Shown piece by piece: positions 26,992 through 35,171 of a stretch of 51,005 nucleotides of DNA. The notes under the pieces were generated by a model. The model was given only the letters and a program-made list of their open reading frames with translations, did no database searches and had not been told where the DNA came from. Where the stretch lies: positions 1 through 51,005 of the forward strand of contig JAGTRS010000039.1 of assembly GCA_018262195.1 (NCBI GenBank), read 5' to 3'. The DNA is from Pseudomonadota bacterium. Its GTDB lineage: Bacteria; Pseudomonadota; Gammaproteobacteria; Burkholderiales; Rhodocyclaceae. Position numbers and translations under genes: made by a program. The first letter of the stretch is position 1; the number at the start of each line of letters is the position of its first letter.

Positions 26992-27735
26992 TCACTTCAC
27001 GTTAATTTTCTTTTGTTTGATATGCTGGTTAATCAGCAACCAGTCCGGGTGCGACTCTAGCAAACCGAGCACATCGGCCATGCGGAAATCCGGTCTTTCT
27101 GGATAAAGTTCAGTAATTATTCTACTCACCAACTCGAAATCCTCCGGGGTATCCACCGTCCAGCGATGACCACACAGGTTTTCCTGAAGGGTAATCGAAC
27201 TTAGGCGGTAGCGATCAGGACGCCGGTAGATAAACGGCGTTACATGCTCCTGCTCCACGGGATCTGAAGACTCCGCGCCCGCCTCGTATAGTGCTGCAGC
27301 ACTGAAAACCTCAACCGCCATGCCATAGGGCCAGGTAGGATTTAGCATGTTAGAGACATAATTGGGATGTGTATCCCCAAAATACTCTTCAACCATCTTA
27401 TCCACCAGATCGGGATCCAATAGAGGACAATCCGACGTAATCCTGACCACCACATCTGCCGTATTTTCCCTAGCGGCAAGCACATACCGGGAAAGTACAT
27501 CATGCTCAGAACCGCGAACATAATCTAGCCCTTCGGCCAAACAGAAGGCGACGATTGGATCGTCTGTAGCATTAACTGTAGTGGCAACCACAATCTGGCT
27601 CAACCGAGTTGCCTTCCTTAGTCGCTCGATCTGATAAGAAAACATTGGGCGGCCAAGAATCGGCAATAATACCTTTCCAGGAAGACGGCTGGACGTCATC
27701 CTGGCTTGGATGATGGCGACTACTTTATGAATCAT
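26992..27735 (-). CDS. pseF: CMP-pseudaminic acid synthetase-type cytidylyltransferase (SpsF-like)
   Basis: This 247-residue nucleotidyltransferase begins KVVAIIQARMTSSRLPGKVL, the CTP-binding pattern of CMP-sugar synthetases of the SpsF/KdsB group. It also has SEHDVLSRYVLAA, VVVRITSDCPLLDPDLVD and EHVTPFIYRRP. In Pse operons this subtype serves as PseF, activating pseudaminic acid with CTP to CMP-Pse for transfer. The ATG overlaps the pseC stop as ATGA, the order seen in other pseB-C-F operons. Confidence 0.88.
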   Translation of the reverse strand: MIHKVVAIIQARMTSSRLPGKVLLPILGRPMFSYQIERLRKATRLSQIVVATTVNATDDPIVAFCLAEGLDYVRGSEHDVLSRYVLAARENTADVVVRITSDCPLLDPDLVDKMVEEYFGDTHPNYVSNMLNPTWPYGMAVEVFSAAALYEAGAESSDPVEQEHVTPFIYRRPDRYRLSSITLQENLCGHRWTVDTPEDFELVSRIITELYPERPDFRMADVLGLLESHPDWLLINQHIKQKKINVK

Positions 27736-28889
27736 CGGACGAGATTTCGGAGAGCTTCAACTACCCGATCCTGCTGCTCCTCAGTCATCTTGGGAAACAG
27801 TGGAAGGCTTAGCGCTGAACAAGCATATGCTTCAGCTTCAGGACAATAACCTGGAGCAAAACCCATTTCACGGTAATAAGGCTGTAGATGCACAGGGATA
27901 TAGTGCAAGTTGACACCAATACCAGCAGCACGTAAGCCATCGAATACCTCTCGATGGCTCCGGCTGATTTCATCAAGGCGAAGGCGAACCACATACAAAT
28001 GCCAGCTCGATTTGGCACGTTGGTCTTGAACTGGCAGTTGAAGGCACAAATCGGCGAGCAACCTGTCATAACGAGCAGCCAATTCTTGCCGACGGCTAAC
28101 AAAGACATCAAGCCGTAACATCTGACTGCAGCCCAGTGCAGCCTGGATATCCGTCATACGGTAGTTATAGCCGAGTTCAATCTGCTCGTAGTACCACGGA
28201 CCAGGATTTTCGCAACTCATCAGACCAGCATCTCTGGTTATTCCGTGGCTTCTTAGTAGCCGCAAGCGTGCTGCCAAGTCGGAACGATTGGTAACAATGA
28301 TGCCGCCCTCGCCAGTGGTCACGATCTTTACCGGATGAAAACTGAAAATCGCACAATCGGAATGCTTACAACTTCCCACAACATCATTTCCAAAACGCGC
28401 GCCTATTGCATGCGATGCGTCCTCAATCACAGCTATACCATATTTCTGTGCCAGTCTTCCGATAGCCTCCATGTCGCAGCTTTGGCCTGAGAAATGTACC
28501 GGCACTAGTACCTTGGGTAGTTTTCCCTGTTGCGCTGCGCTAGCGAGTCGCTGTTCCAAAACAACAGGCGAAATATTCAAACTGACAGGATCGATATCAA
28601 CAAAATCGACTTTCGCGCCGCAGTAGCGCGCGCAGTTCGCTGAGGCGACGAAGGTATTCGGACTGGTCCACGCGATATCATCCGGACCAAGCCCCAAAGC
28701 CAAACACGCAATATGTAATGCAGCCGTGGCATTCGAAACAGCGACCGCATACTCAGCGCCACAATATTCCGCTACTGTACGCTCGAAACGTTCGATAACA
28801 GGACCCTGAGTCAGAAAATCTGAACGCAGTACCGAACAAACAGCGGCGACGTCCTCCTCGCTGATGTCTTGGCGACCATACGGAATCAT
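27732..28889 (-). CDS. pseC: UDP-4-amino-4,6-dideoxy-N-acetyl-altrosamine transaminase
   Basis: This 385-residue DegT/DnrJ/EryC1-type PLP aminotransferase starts MIPYGRQDISEEDVAAV, typical for PseC. It has AVSNATAALHIACLALG, TSPNTFVASANCARY, VIEDASHAIGARF and the PLP lysine in FSFHPVKIVTTGEGG. It aminates C4 of the PseB product. The ATG at 28889 lies 2 bp after the pseB stop. An upstream in-frame start would overlap pseB. The C4 amine it creates becomes N7 of pseudaminic acid and is the position formylated or acetylated later. Confidence 0.94.
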   Translation of the reverse strand: MIPYGRQDISEEDVAAVCSVLRSDFLTQGPVIERFERTVAEYCGAEYAVAVSNATAALHIACLALGLGPDDIAWTSPNTFVASANCARYCGAKVDFVDIDPVSLNISPVVLEQRLASAAQQGKLPKVLVPVHFSGQSCDMEAIGRLAQKYGIAVIEDASHAIGARFGNDVVGSCKHSDCAIFSFHPVKIVTTGEGGIIVTNRSDLAARLRLLRSHGITRDAGLMSCENPGPWYYEQIELGYNYRMTDIQAALGCSQMLRLDVFVSRRQELAARYDRLLADLCLQLPVQDQRAKSSWHLYVVRLRLDEISRSHREVFDGLRAAGIGVNLHYIPVHLQPYYREMGFAPGYCPEAEAYACSALSLPLFPKMTEEQQDRVVEALRNLVR

Positions 28890-28891
28890 TT

Positions 28892-29896
28892 TCAGATCGC
28901 CCCGATCTTCTGTTTGTTCCCGGCGATCCACGCTTGGAGTTCAGCTATGGCCATCCACTCTGGATTATTGTCACTCGAGTAGTTGAACCCCTCAGGCACC
29001 CTCTTGCCATCTTTGATGCGTTCGGCACTGGTATCCCAGTTATTGATGGCCGGCAGAATCTTGTAATGCTCGGGGTATTCGTAGGTGTAGTACGAATCCT
29101 CCGGTCCAATCATCTGTTCGTGCAGCTTTTCGCCCGGACGGATGCCGACAATGCTGATTTTCGCCTCCGGTGCAACAGCTGCCGCCAGATCCGTGACCTT
29201 CATTGAAGGAATCTTCTTGACGTAAATTTCTCCGCCGACCATGTCGTCGAAGGCATGCCACACCAGTTCGACACCCTGCTCAAGCGAAATCATGAAGCGG
29301 GTCATGCGATCGTCGGTAACCGGCAACACGCCCTTGTCGCGGATCGACAGGAAAAATGGGATAACCGAGCCGCGTGAGCCCATCACGTTGCCATAGCGAA
29401 CGACAGCAAATCGGGTATCGTGGCCGCCAGCATATGAGTTACCCGCGACGAACAACTTGTCCGATGCAAGCTTGGTCGCGCCATAGAGGTTCACCGGGCT
29501 GCTTGCCTTGTCGGTGGAGAGGGCGACCACACGCTTTATGCCCTTGTCGATGCAAGCATCGATGAGGTTCATCGCACCGTTGATATTCGTCTTGACGCAC
29601 TCGAACGGGTTGTATTCGGCAGTTGGCACAATCTTGGTCGCCGCCGCATGGACCACGTAGTCAACACCATCGAGGGCGCGGTACAGGCGCTCGCGATCGC
29701 GCACGTCACCAATGAAGAAGCGCACACGCGGGTCATCCTGGAATTTCTTGGCCATTTCCCACTGTTTCATCTCATCGCGAGAATAGATGATCAAACGCTT
29801 GGGATTATGTTTCGCCAAGGTCATCGGCACAAAGGTATTGCCAAACGAACCGGTCCCACCGGTAATCAGAAGTGACTTGCCTGCAAACATGGTCAT
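28892..29896 (-). CDS. pseB: UDP-N-acetylglucosamine 4,6-dehydratase (inverting)
   Basis: This 334-residue soluble SDR enzyme starts MTMFAGKSLLITGGTGSFG (an ATG two codons later is also possible). Motifs are RDEMKQWEMA, VVHAAATKIVPTAEYNPFEC, STDKASSPVNLYGATK (catalytic Tyr-x3-Lys) and RPGEKLHEQMI. It catalyses the first step, UDP-GlcNAc to the UDP-4-keto-L-arabino-hexos-2-ulose N-acetyl sugar. Unlike the WbpM-like protein at 2172-4025 it has no membrane domain and keeps Tyr. It opens the tight pse operon and is preceded by a 278-bp gap that should hold the promoter. Confidence 0.94.
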   Translation of the reverse strand: MTMFAGKSLLITGGTGSFGNTFVPMTLAKHNPKRLIIYSRDEMKQWEMAKKFQDDPRVRFFIGDVRDRERLYRALDGVDYVVHAAATKIVPTAEYNPFECVKTNINGAMNLIDACIDKGIKRVVALSTDKASSPVNLYGATKLASDKLFVAGNSYAGGHDTRFAVVRYGNVMGSRGSVIPFFLSIRDKGVLPVTDDRMTRFMISLEQGVELVWHAFDDMVGGEIYVKKIPSMKVTDLAAAVAPEAKISIVGIRPGEKLHEQMIGPEDSYYTYEYPEHYKILPAINNWDTSAERIKDGKRVPEGFNYSSDNNPEWMAIAELQAWIAGNKQKIGAI

Positions 29897-30174
29897 ATTT
29901 CCAAATCAGAAAGGCCAAAAGACAGGACTGAACAGACTACCTGAGCCAGCCTGAACAAGCAGCCTGGCAAGAATCTGTCGCACCCGATGCAGCGCACTTC
30001 TGAAAAAATCATTCTTTACGAAAACAACTCAACGAATCGACGGCGGTGTCAGTAACGCGTACTCAGCAGTGTGTGAGCCACCAAAACGAATCAGACCGTA
30101 TTTTAAACGCTCTCGCATTTGAAGGTTTCCAAAAACCAGACTCGCCAACAAAATGATGAGAAATCAGATGTGGT
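29897..30174 (-). promoter_or_regulatory. Intergenic leader before the pse operon
   Basis: This gap between galE and pseB is A/T-richer than the coding DNA and shows no credible gene. T-rich runs and TAAAAT- and TTGTTTTCG-like stretches on the minus strand make it the most probable site of the pse promoter, but no clean -35/-10 pair or JUMPstart element could be picked. A short inverted repeat GGTTTCC/GGAAACC-like sequence lies near 30124-30138. Confidence 0.35.
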
Positions 30175-31179
30175 TTACTCATAACCCGCCGGGTTATTGC
30201 TCTGCCAGCGCCAAGCATCCGCACACATGGCATCGAGACCACGCTCAGCCTGCCATTCAAGCAAGGCCACCGCAAAGGCCGGATCGGCGTAACACGTTGC
30301 CACGTCCCCGGGGCGGCGCGGTGCCAGTTCGTAGCGAACGGGGTTCCCACTAGCCCTTTCAAATGCCTTGACGACATCCAGAACGCTGTATCCGGTGCCA
30401 GTACCCAAATTCACTTCAAAACATTGAGGCGCCAGCAATCGATCCAAGGCTTTGAGGTGCCCCAAAGCCAGATCAACCACATGAATATAGTCACGCACTC
30501 CAGTACCATCCGGCGTCGGGTAATCGCTGCCCCAGACTTTGAGGCAGCCCCTGCGGCCAATTGCCACCTGCGCCACAAAAGGCATCAGGTTATTTGGAAT
30601 ACCTTGCGGGTCTTCACCGATCAGACCGCTCTCATGGGCGCCGACCGGATTGAAGTAGCGCAGGATACCGATCCGCCAGGATGAATCCGAACGATATAGA
30701 TCGCGCAACATGTCCTCGATGATCAGCTTGGTGCGACCATAGGGATTGGTTGCCGACAGCGGGTGCTGCTCGGTCAATGGCAGAAATTGCGGTTCGCCAT
30801 AGACCGTTGCCGAAGAACTGAACACCAGCGTCTTGACGCCGCAATTGCCCATCGCCTGCAGCAGTCGATGGGTACCGACGACATTGTTGTCGTAATACTC
30901 GAGCGGTTTTTCGACCGATTCACCGACCGCCTTCAAACCGGCAAAATGGATCACTGACTGGCAATCATATCGGCGCATCACGGCTTCAATAGCTGCCTGA
31001 TCGCGGATGTCCCCCTCGACCACAACGACCTTCTGCCCGGTAATCGTCTCGACACGCCGAATGGACTCCGGATGACTGTTGCTGAAATTGTCGAAGACCA
31101 CCACGTCCTGGCCTGATTTCAGGAGTTCGACGCAGGTATGCGAGCCGATATAGCCCGCTCCGCCCGTTACAAGAATCAT
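30175..31179 (-). CDS. galE: UDP-glucose 4-epimerase
   Basis: This 334-residue SDR protein begins [20 protein letters not shown]. Motifs are [43 protein letters not shown] (catalytic Tyr-x3-Lys), [13 protein letters not shown] and the C-terminal [13 protein letters not shown]. It interconverts UDP-Glc and UDP-Gal and supplies galactose to the glycan pathway. The start at 31179 has a GGTGGA ribosome site; the upstream extension to 31254 is not family-like. It forms the boundary of the glycan island, 84 bp after ligE. Confidence 0.95.
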   Translation of the reverse strand: MILVTGGAGYIGSHTCVELLKSGQDVVVFDNFSNSHPESIRRVETITGQKVVVVEGDIRDQAAIEAVMRRYDCQSVIHFAGLKAVGESVEKPLEYYDNNVVGTHRLLQAMGNCGVKTLVFSSSATVYGEPQFLPLTEQHPLSATNPYGRTKLIIEDMLRDLYRSDSSWRIGILRYFNPVGAHESGLIGEDPQGIPNNLMPFVAQVAIGRRGCLKVWGSDYPTPDGTGVRDYIHVVDLALGHLKALDRLLAPQCFEVNLGTGTGYSVLDVVKAFERASGNPVRYELAPRRPGDVATCYADPAFAVALLEWQAERGLDAMCADAWRWQSNNPAGYE

Positions 31180-31263
31180 CGTTGTCCACCCGTGAAGTAA
31201 GTGCCGAATTCTACCCGTCCGGCTGATGCGGTGCAGCAAAATGGCATAAGGCATGCGGTGGAT

Positions 31264-32103
31264 TTATTCATCACGCACCCGGAGGAAACTGGCAAAACGC
31301 GGCAGGCCCTTGCCGGTCAGGTCGCGATAACGATAAGTAACCGTGCTGCCGATGGCCGGCGGCTGGCGTCGCTGCGCATCGGAAAAGCCGGTGCCCAGCA
31401 GGAACTCGCGACCTTCCGGCGTTCGTACCCTGAGCGCGCCAAGCTGGCCGGCATACCGCCCCTTGCCCGCCTGATGCGCGACCACCACCGCTTCGGCGTC
31501 CTGCCACGGCTTGACCTTGAGCAGCACATCGCTGCGCCCGGTTTCGTAAAGCGCATCGGCCCGATGCAGCATCAAGCCCTCGCCCCCGGCCCGCACCACG
31601 GCATCGAGGCGTTTTTTCAGATGGTTGCGGTCAACCGGAAAAAACTGCGGAATTTCAAAAAGCCACGGCACGTTTGCCGCCCGTACCACGGCCTTGATTC
31701 TTTCGGCCCGCTCACTAAATGGGCCGGGTGCGCCGGGCAATTCGAAAATCATGTAGCGCACCTCGCGCCAGGCGGCATCGTCGGGCGCCTCACGCCGGAC
31801 AATGCCGGAAACGCGCTCGAACTGGCCGCGGGCGATCCACAGTTCGCCATCAAGCGGCTGCGTCGGAAGACCGGCGATAAACCAGGCCGGCGCATTGATC
31901 GTCTTGCCGCTCCGGAAACGCAGTTCGCGTCCATCCCAGATTGCCCGCACGCCATCGAGTTTTTCGCTGGCCAGATACTGCGCAACGTCGACCTGCCCCT
32001 TGTAGACGTTGGCCAACAGAATGGCCAGCGGCTCCGCCACCGCGTGAACAGGCGTCAACGCCACTGCCAGCCCGAAGACCAGCGCGCCGGCCCAACGCCG
32101 CAT
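31264..32103 (-). CDS. ligE: Periplasmic ATP-dependent DNA ligase LigE
   Basis: This 279-residue protein has an N-terminal signal peptide (MRRWAGALVFGLAVALTPVH, likely cut after AVA at residue 23). The nucleotidyltransferase domain has motif I EKLDGVRA (adenylated Lys48), DGELWIARG (motif III), GGEGLMLHR (motif IV) and LLKVKPWQD (motif V). A small OB-fold follows, ending FASFLRVRDE. There are no extra DNA-binding domains, which defines the minimal LigE type found in Neisseria and other Gram-negatives. It seals nicks in DNA, probably in the periplasm during DNA uptake. Its ATG shares one base with the tyrA stop (TGATG), so it is coupled to the aromatic operon. Confidence 0.9.
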   Translation of the reverse strand: MRRWAGALVFGLAVALTPVHAVAEPLAILLANVYKGQVDVAQYLASEKLDGVRAIWDGRELRFRSGKTINAPAWFIAGLPTQPLDGELWIARGQFERVSGIVRREAPDDAAWREVRYMIFELPGAPGPFSERAERIKAVVRAANVPWLFEIPQFFPVDRNHLKKRLDAVVRAGGEGLMLHRADALYETGRSDVLLKVKPWQDAEAVVVAHQAGKGRYAGQLGALRVRTPEGREFLLGTGFSDAQRRQPPAIGSTVTYRYRDLTGKGLPRFASFLRVRDE

Positions 32104-32972
32104 CAGTTTTCGCCGGCCCAGCTCCGCCGGGCTTGTCGGGCAATGCCGAAAATTTCCTCGAGCCGCTGCCCGTCGTTGCGGGCAAGCGCGGTGCGCAACT
32201 CATCGAGCTGGGCGCGGTAGCTATCCAGCTCGCCCAGCAGGGCCTCGCGATTGGCGAGGCAGATGTCGCGCCACATTTCCGGATGACTGGCCGCAATACG
32301 CGTGAAGTCACGAAAGCCGGAAGCAGCAAAGGTAAAGAACAGGTCGGCATCCTCGCGCACGGCCAGATCGTGCACCAGCGCGTAGGACAGCAGATGTGGC
32401 AGATGGCTGACGGCGGCGAAAACGCGGTCGTGCATTTCCGGCGTCAGTTCGTAGATGTCGGCACCGCACAGCGACCAGGCGCGCTTGATGTGGTCGAGCG
32501 CATCGTCGCTGTTTTCCGTCAAGGGCGTGACAACGACTTTCTTGCCCTGATAAAGATCCCAGCGCGCCGCCGAAGGGCCGCTGTTCTCCGCGCCGGCAAT
32601 CGGATGGGCGGGGACGAACTGAGCGATACGATCACCGAATGCCGCCCGTGCTGCGGCAACAACGTCGCCCTTGGTCGATCCGCCATCGGTCACAATGGTA
32701 TTGGGGCCAAGATAGGGGGCAATGCGGGCAAAAATTTCCGGCATCTGCGCCACCGGCGTGGCGACGAGAACGATGTCCGCATCCTCGATCTCATGTACCG
32801 GGTTGATCCCGGCCCGATCGATGACACCCAGCTCCTGCGCTATGCGCAAGGTTGAGGGCGTGCGTCCGAAGCCGACCACCTCCTCGACCGCTTCCGCTTC
32901 CTTGAGGGCAAGCGAGAACGAACCGCCAATCAGGCCCGTGCCAAAAACGACGATCTTGCCGAATTCGGCCAT
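32103..32972 (-). CDS. tyrA: Prephenate dehydrogenase
   Basis: This 289-residue NAD(P)-dependent enzyme has the Rossmann start KIVVFGTGLIGGSFSLALK, then VLVATPVAQMPEIF, VTDGGSTKGDVV, FVPAHPIAGAENSGP (catalytic His region) and FFTFAASGFRDFTRIA. It converts prephenate to 4-hydroxyphenylpyruvate on the way to tyrosine. No chorismate mutase or ACT domain is attached. It lies 4 bp after hisC. In many relatives aroA follows it directly; here ligE and then the glycan island intervene. Confidence 0.94.
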   Translation of the reverse strand: MAEFGKIVVFGTGLIGGSFSLALKEAEAVEEVVGFGRTPSTLRIAQELGVIDRAGINPVHEIEDADIVLVATPVAQMPEIFARIAPYLGPNTIVTDGGSTKGDVVAAARAAFGDRIAQFVPAHPIAGAENSGPSAARWDLYQGKKVVVTPLTENSDDALDHIKRAWSLCGADIYELTPEMHDRVFAAVSHLPHLLSYALVHDLAVREDADLFFTFAASGFRDFTRIAASHPEMWRDICLANREALLGELDSYRAQLDELRTALARNDGQRLEEIFGIARQARRSWAGEN

Positions 32973-32976
32973 GGTT

Positions 32977-34065
32977 TTAGAGCGCCTTCTCCAGCGCTTC
33001 GAGAAAACGGGCGTTTTCCGCCTCGGTGCCGATGGTCACACGCAGCCACTCAGGCAGGCCGTAGCCACCGATTGGCCGGACGATGACGCCCTGCTTCAGA
33101 AGTTTCTGGTTGACCGCAGCGCCATCACCCACCTTGAAGGTGACGAAATTGCCATGCGGCTTGATGTACTCGAGGCCCCGTTTTTCAAGGCCGGCGATGA
33201 TCTGCGCCATGCCGCGCTGGTTCAATTCGTAGCTGGCCTGGAGGAATTCGTCGTCATCCAGTGCAGCCAGCGCGCCGGCCAGCGCCAGGTTGTTCACGTT
33301 GAACGGCTGGCGGACCCGGTTCATCAGGTCAGCCACCTCGGCAGAGGCCAGCGCGTAGCCGATGCGTAAACCAGCCAGCCCGTAAATTTTCGACAGGGTG
33401 CGGCAGACGACCAGATTGGGGAAATCCTTGATCCAGCCGGCCACATCGACCCGCTCGGCCGGGGGCAGGTATTCGTTATAAGCCTCGTCGAGCACGACGA
33501 CGACATCCTTCGGCACGACTTCCAGGAAAGCGCGAACCTCCGGATAAGGCAGGAAGTTGCCGGTCGGATTGTTCGGATTGGCGATCCAGACGATGCGCGT
33601 ATCCGGGCGGATGGCGGCCACCATGGCGTTCAGGTCATGACCATAGTTTTTCGCCGGCGTCGAGATCAGCTCAGCCCCAGTCGACAGCGTGGCCAGTGGA
33701 TAGACCGCAAAGGCATGCTGGGCGAACACCGCCGAACGGCCCGGCGCGAGAAAGACGCGGGCAATCAGGTCGAGCACATCGTTCGAACCATTGCCGAGCA
33801 CCACCTGCCCTTGCGCAACGCCACAACGCCCTGCGATCTTGGCGATCAGGTCGAACTGGTCGGGATAACGTTCGACACCGCTGACCGCTGCCTCGACGGC
33901 CTTGCGGGCCTTCGGACTCATGCCGAGCGGATTCTCGTTGGAAGCCAGCTTGACGATGCTTTCAACCGGGATGCCCATTTCACGGGCCAGTTCGGTAATC
34001 GGCTTGCCCGGCAGATAGGGCGAAATGGCGCGAACGTAGGACAAGGCTTGTTCGACAAGGCTCAT
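32977..34065 (-). CDS. hisC: Histidinol-phosphate / aromatic aminotransferase
   Basis: This 362-residue class I/II PLP aminotransferase begins MSLVEQALSYVRAISPYLPG. Motifs are KLASNENPLGMSPKARKAV, VLGNGSNDVLDLIARVF, WIANPNNPTGN, VVLDEAYNEY and the PLP lysine region RTLSKIYGLAGLRIGY. In the pheA-hisC-tyrA setting this paralogue probably also transaminates phenylpyruvate and hydroxyphenylpyruvate. The ATG at 34065 has AGGAAA upstream; an in-frame start 24 nt earlier overlaps pheA. Confidence 0.92.
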   Translation of the reverse strand: MSLVEQALSYVRAISPYLPGKPITELAREMGIPVESIVKLASNENPLGMSPKARKAVEAAVSGVERYPDQFDLIAKIAGRCGVAQGQVVLGNGSNDVLDLIARVFLAPGRSAVFAQHAFAVYPLATLSTGAELISTPAKNYGHDLNAMVAAIRPDTRIVWIANPNNPTGNFLPYPEVRAFLEVVPKDVVVVLDEAYNEYLPPAERVDVAGWIKDFPNLVVCRTLSKIYGLAGLRIGYALASAEVADLMNRVRQPFNVNNLALAGALAALDDDEFLQASYELNQRGMAQIIAGLEKRGLEYIKPHGNFVTFKVGDGAAVNQKLLKQGVIVRPIGGYGLPEWLRVTIGTEAENARFLEALEKAL

Positions 34066-34075
34066 GGAGCTTTCC

Positions 34076-35167
34076 TCAGTAAACGGCAACCGGGTAGGAC
34101 CCGAGAATCTTCAGATAGGCAGCGTAGCCGGCCAGTTTTTCGAGCGCCGCCTTGACGGCCGGATCTTCGCGATGGCCTTCGATATCGACGTAGAACACGT
34201 ATTCCCACAGCGCGTTGCGGGCCGGACGGGACTCCAGGCGACACATCGACACCCCGGCCGTGGATAGCGGCAGCAGCAATTCGTGCAATGCGCCGGTACG
34301 ATTCGGAGCCGACATGATCAGCGAGGTCTTGTCGCGACCGGAAACACCCGAATCATGCTTGCCGAGTACCAGGAAGCGCGTCGTGTTGTTCGGCTCGTCT
34401 TCGATGTTTTCGACCAGTTTCGGCAGGTTGTAGCGTGTTGCAGCTGCTTCGCCGGCAATCGCCGCCGTACCGGGTTCGGCTGCCGCATTCTGGGCGGCCT
34501 GCGCATTGCTGCCAACGGAAATCCGCTGCGCATTGGGCAAGACACGATTCAGCCACTCATGGCATTGAGCCAGCGATTGAGCATGCGAATAGACCTTGCT
34601 GATCTGGCTCAGGTCGGTTTCGTTGGTCAGCAGGTTCTGGTGGATGCGCAGCACCACTTCGCCACATATCTTCAGCGGCGTCGCCAGCAGCAGGTCCATG
34701 GTCCGGCCGACAGCACCTTCGGTCGAATTCTCGACCGGGACGACGGCATAGTGCGCGTGGCCTGATTCCACTTCACGGAAAACATCGTCGATCGACGATT
34801 GCGGCAGCAGGCGTGCAGCGTGGCCGAAATGCTTGGTGGCGGCGGATTCAGAGAAAGTGCCGAGCGGCCCGAGAAAGGCGATGCCCAGCGGCTCTTCCAG
34901 CGACAGGCAGGCCGACATCACTTCGCGGAAGAAGAAAGTGATATTTTCGCCGGGGAGCGGCCCTGGATTGGCATCCTGCAAGCGGCGCAAAACCTGCGCT
35001 TCGCGTTCCGGACGGTAGATATGCCCCGCTTCTCCGTGTGAAGCCTTGATCTCGCCAACCCGCTGCGCACAGCGTGCACGCTCGTTCAGCAATTTGAGCA
35101 GTTCGCCATCGATACGATCAATATCGGTACGGACGCCAGCCAAAGCCTTTTGCAGATCGTCACTCAT
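34076..35167 (-). CDS. pheA: Bifunctional chorismate mutase / prephenate dehydratase
   Basis: This 363-residue P-protein has three parts. The N-terminal AroQ chorismate mutase (residues ~1-90) has RTDIDRIDGELLKLLNERA. The prephenate dehydratase (~95-275) has GIAFLGPLGTFSESAA, VVPVENSTEGAVGRTMDLL and the TRF motif in NNTTRFLVLG. A C-terminal ACT domain has PNRTGALHELLLPL and the phenylalanine-binding ESRP-type motif (LESRPARN), implying feedback control by phenylalanine. It is spaced 4 bp from serC. Confidence 0.95.
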   Translation of the reverse strand: MSDDLQKALAGVRTDIDRIDGELLKLLNERARCAQRVGEIKASHGEAGHIYRPEREAQVLRRLQDANPGPLPGENITFFFREVMSACLSLEEPLGIAFLGPLGTFSESAATKHFGHAARLLPQSSIDDVFREVESGHAHYAVVPVENSTEGAVGRTMDLLLATPLKICGEVVLRIHQNLLTNETDLSQISKVYSHAQSLAQCHEWLNRVLPNAQRISVGSNAQAAQNAAAEPGTAAIAGEAAATRYNLPKLVENIEDEPNNTTRFLVLGKHDSGVSGRDKTSLIMSAPNRTGALHELLLPLSTAGVSMCRLESRPARNALWEYVFYVDIEGHREDPAVKAALEKLAGYAAYLKILGSYPVAVY

Positions 35168-35171
35168 GGGA

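Noticed and set aside
29897..30174. JUMPstart/ops element before the glycan genes
   Set aside because: No GGCGGTAG-type core was found in this gap or in 7693-8450.
30063..30377. Minus-strand open frame of about 104 codons over the galE end and the pse leader
   Set aside because: Two thirds overlap galE out of frame and the rest is AT-rich intergenic DNA. No ribosome site or family match was seen.
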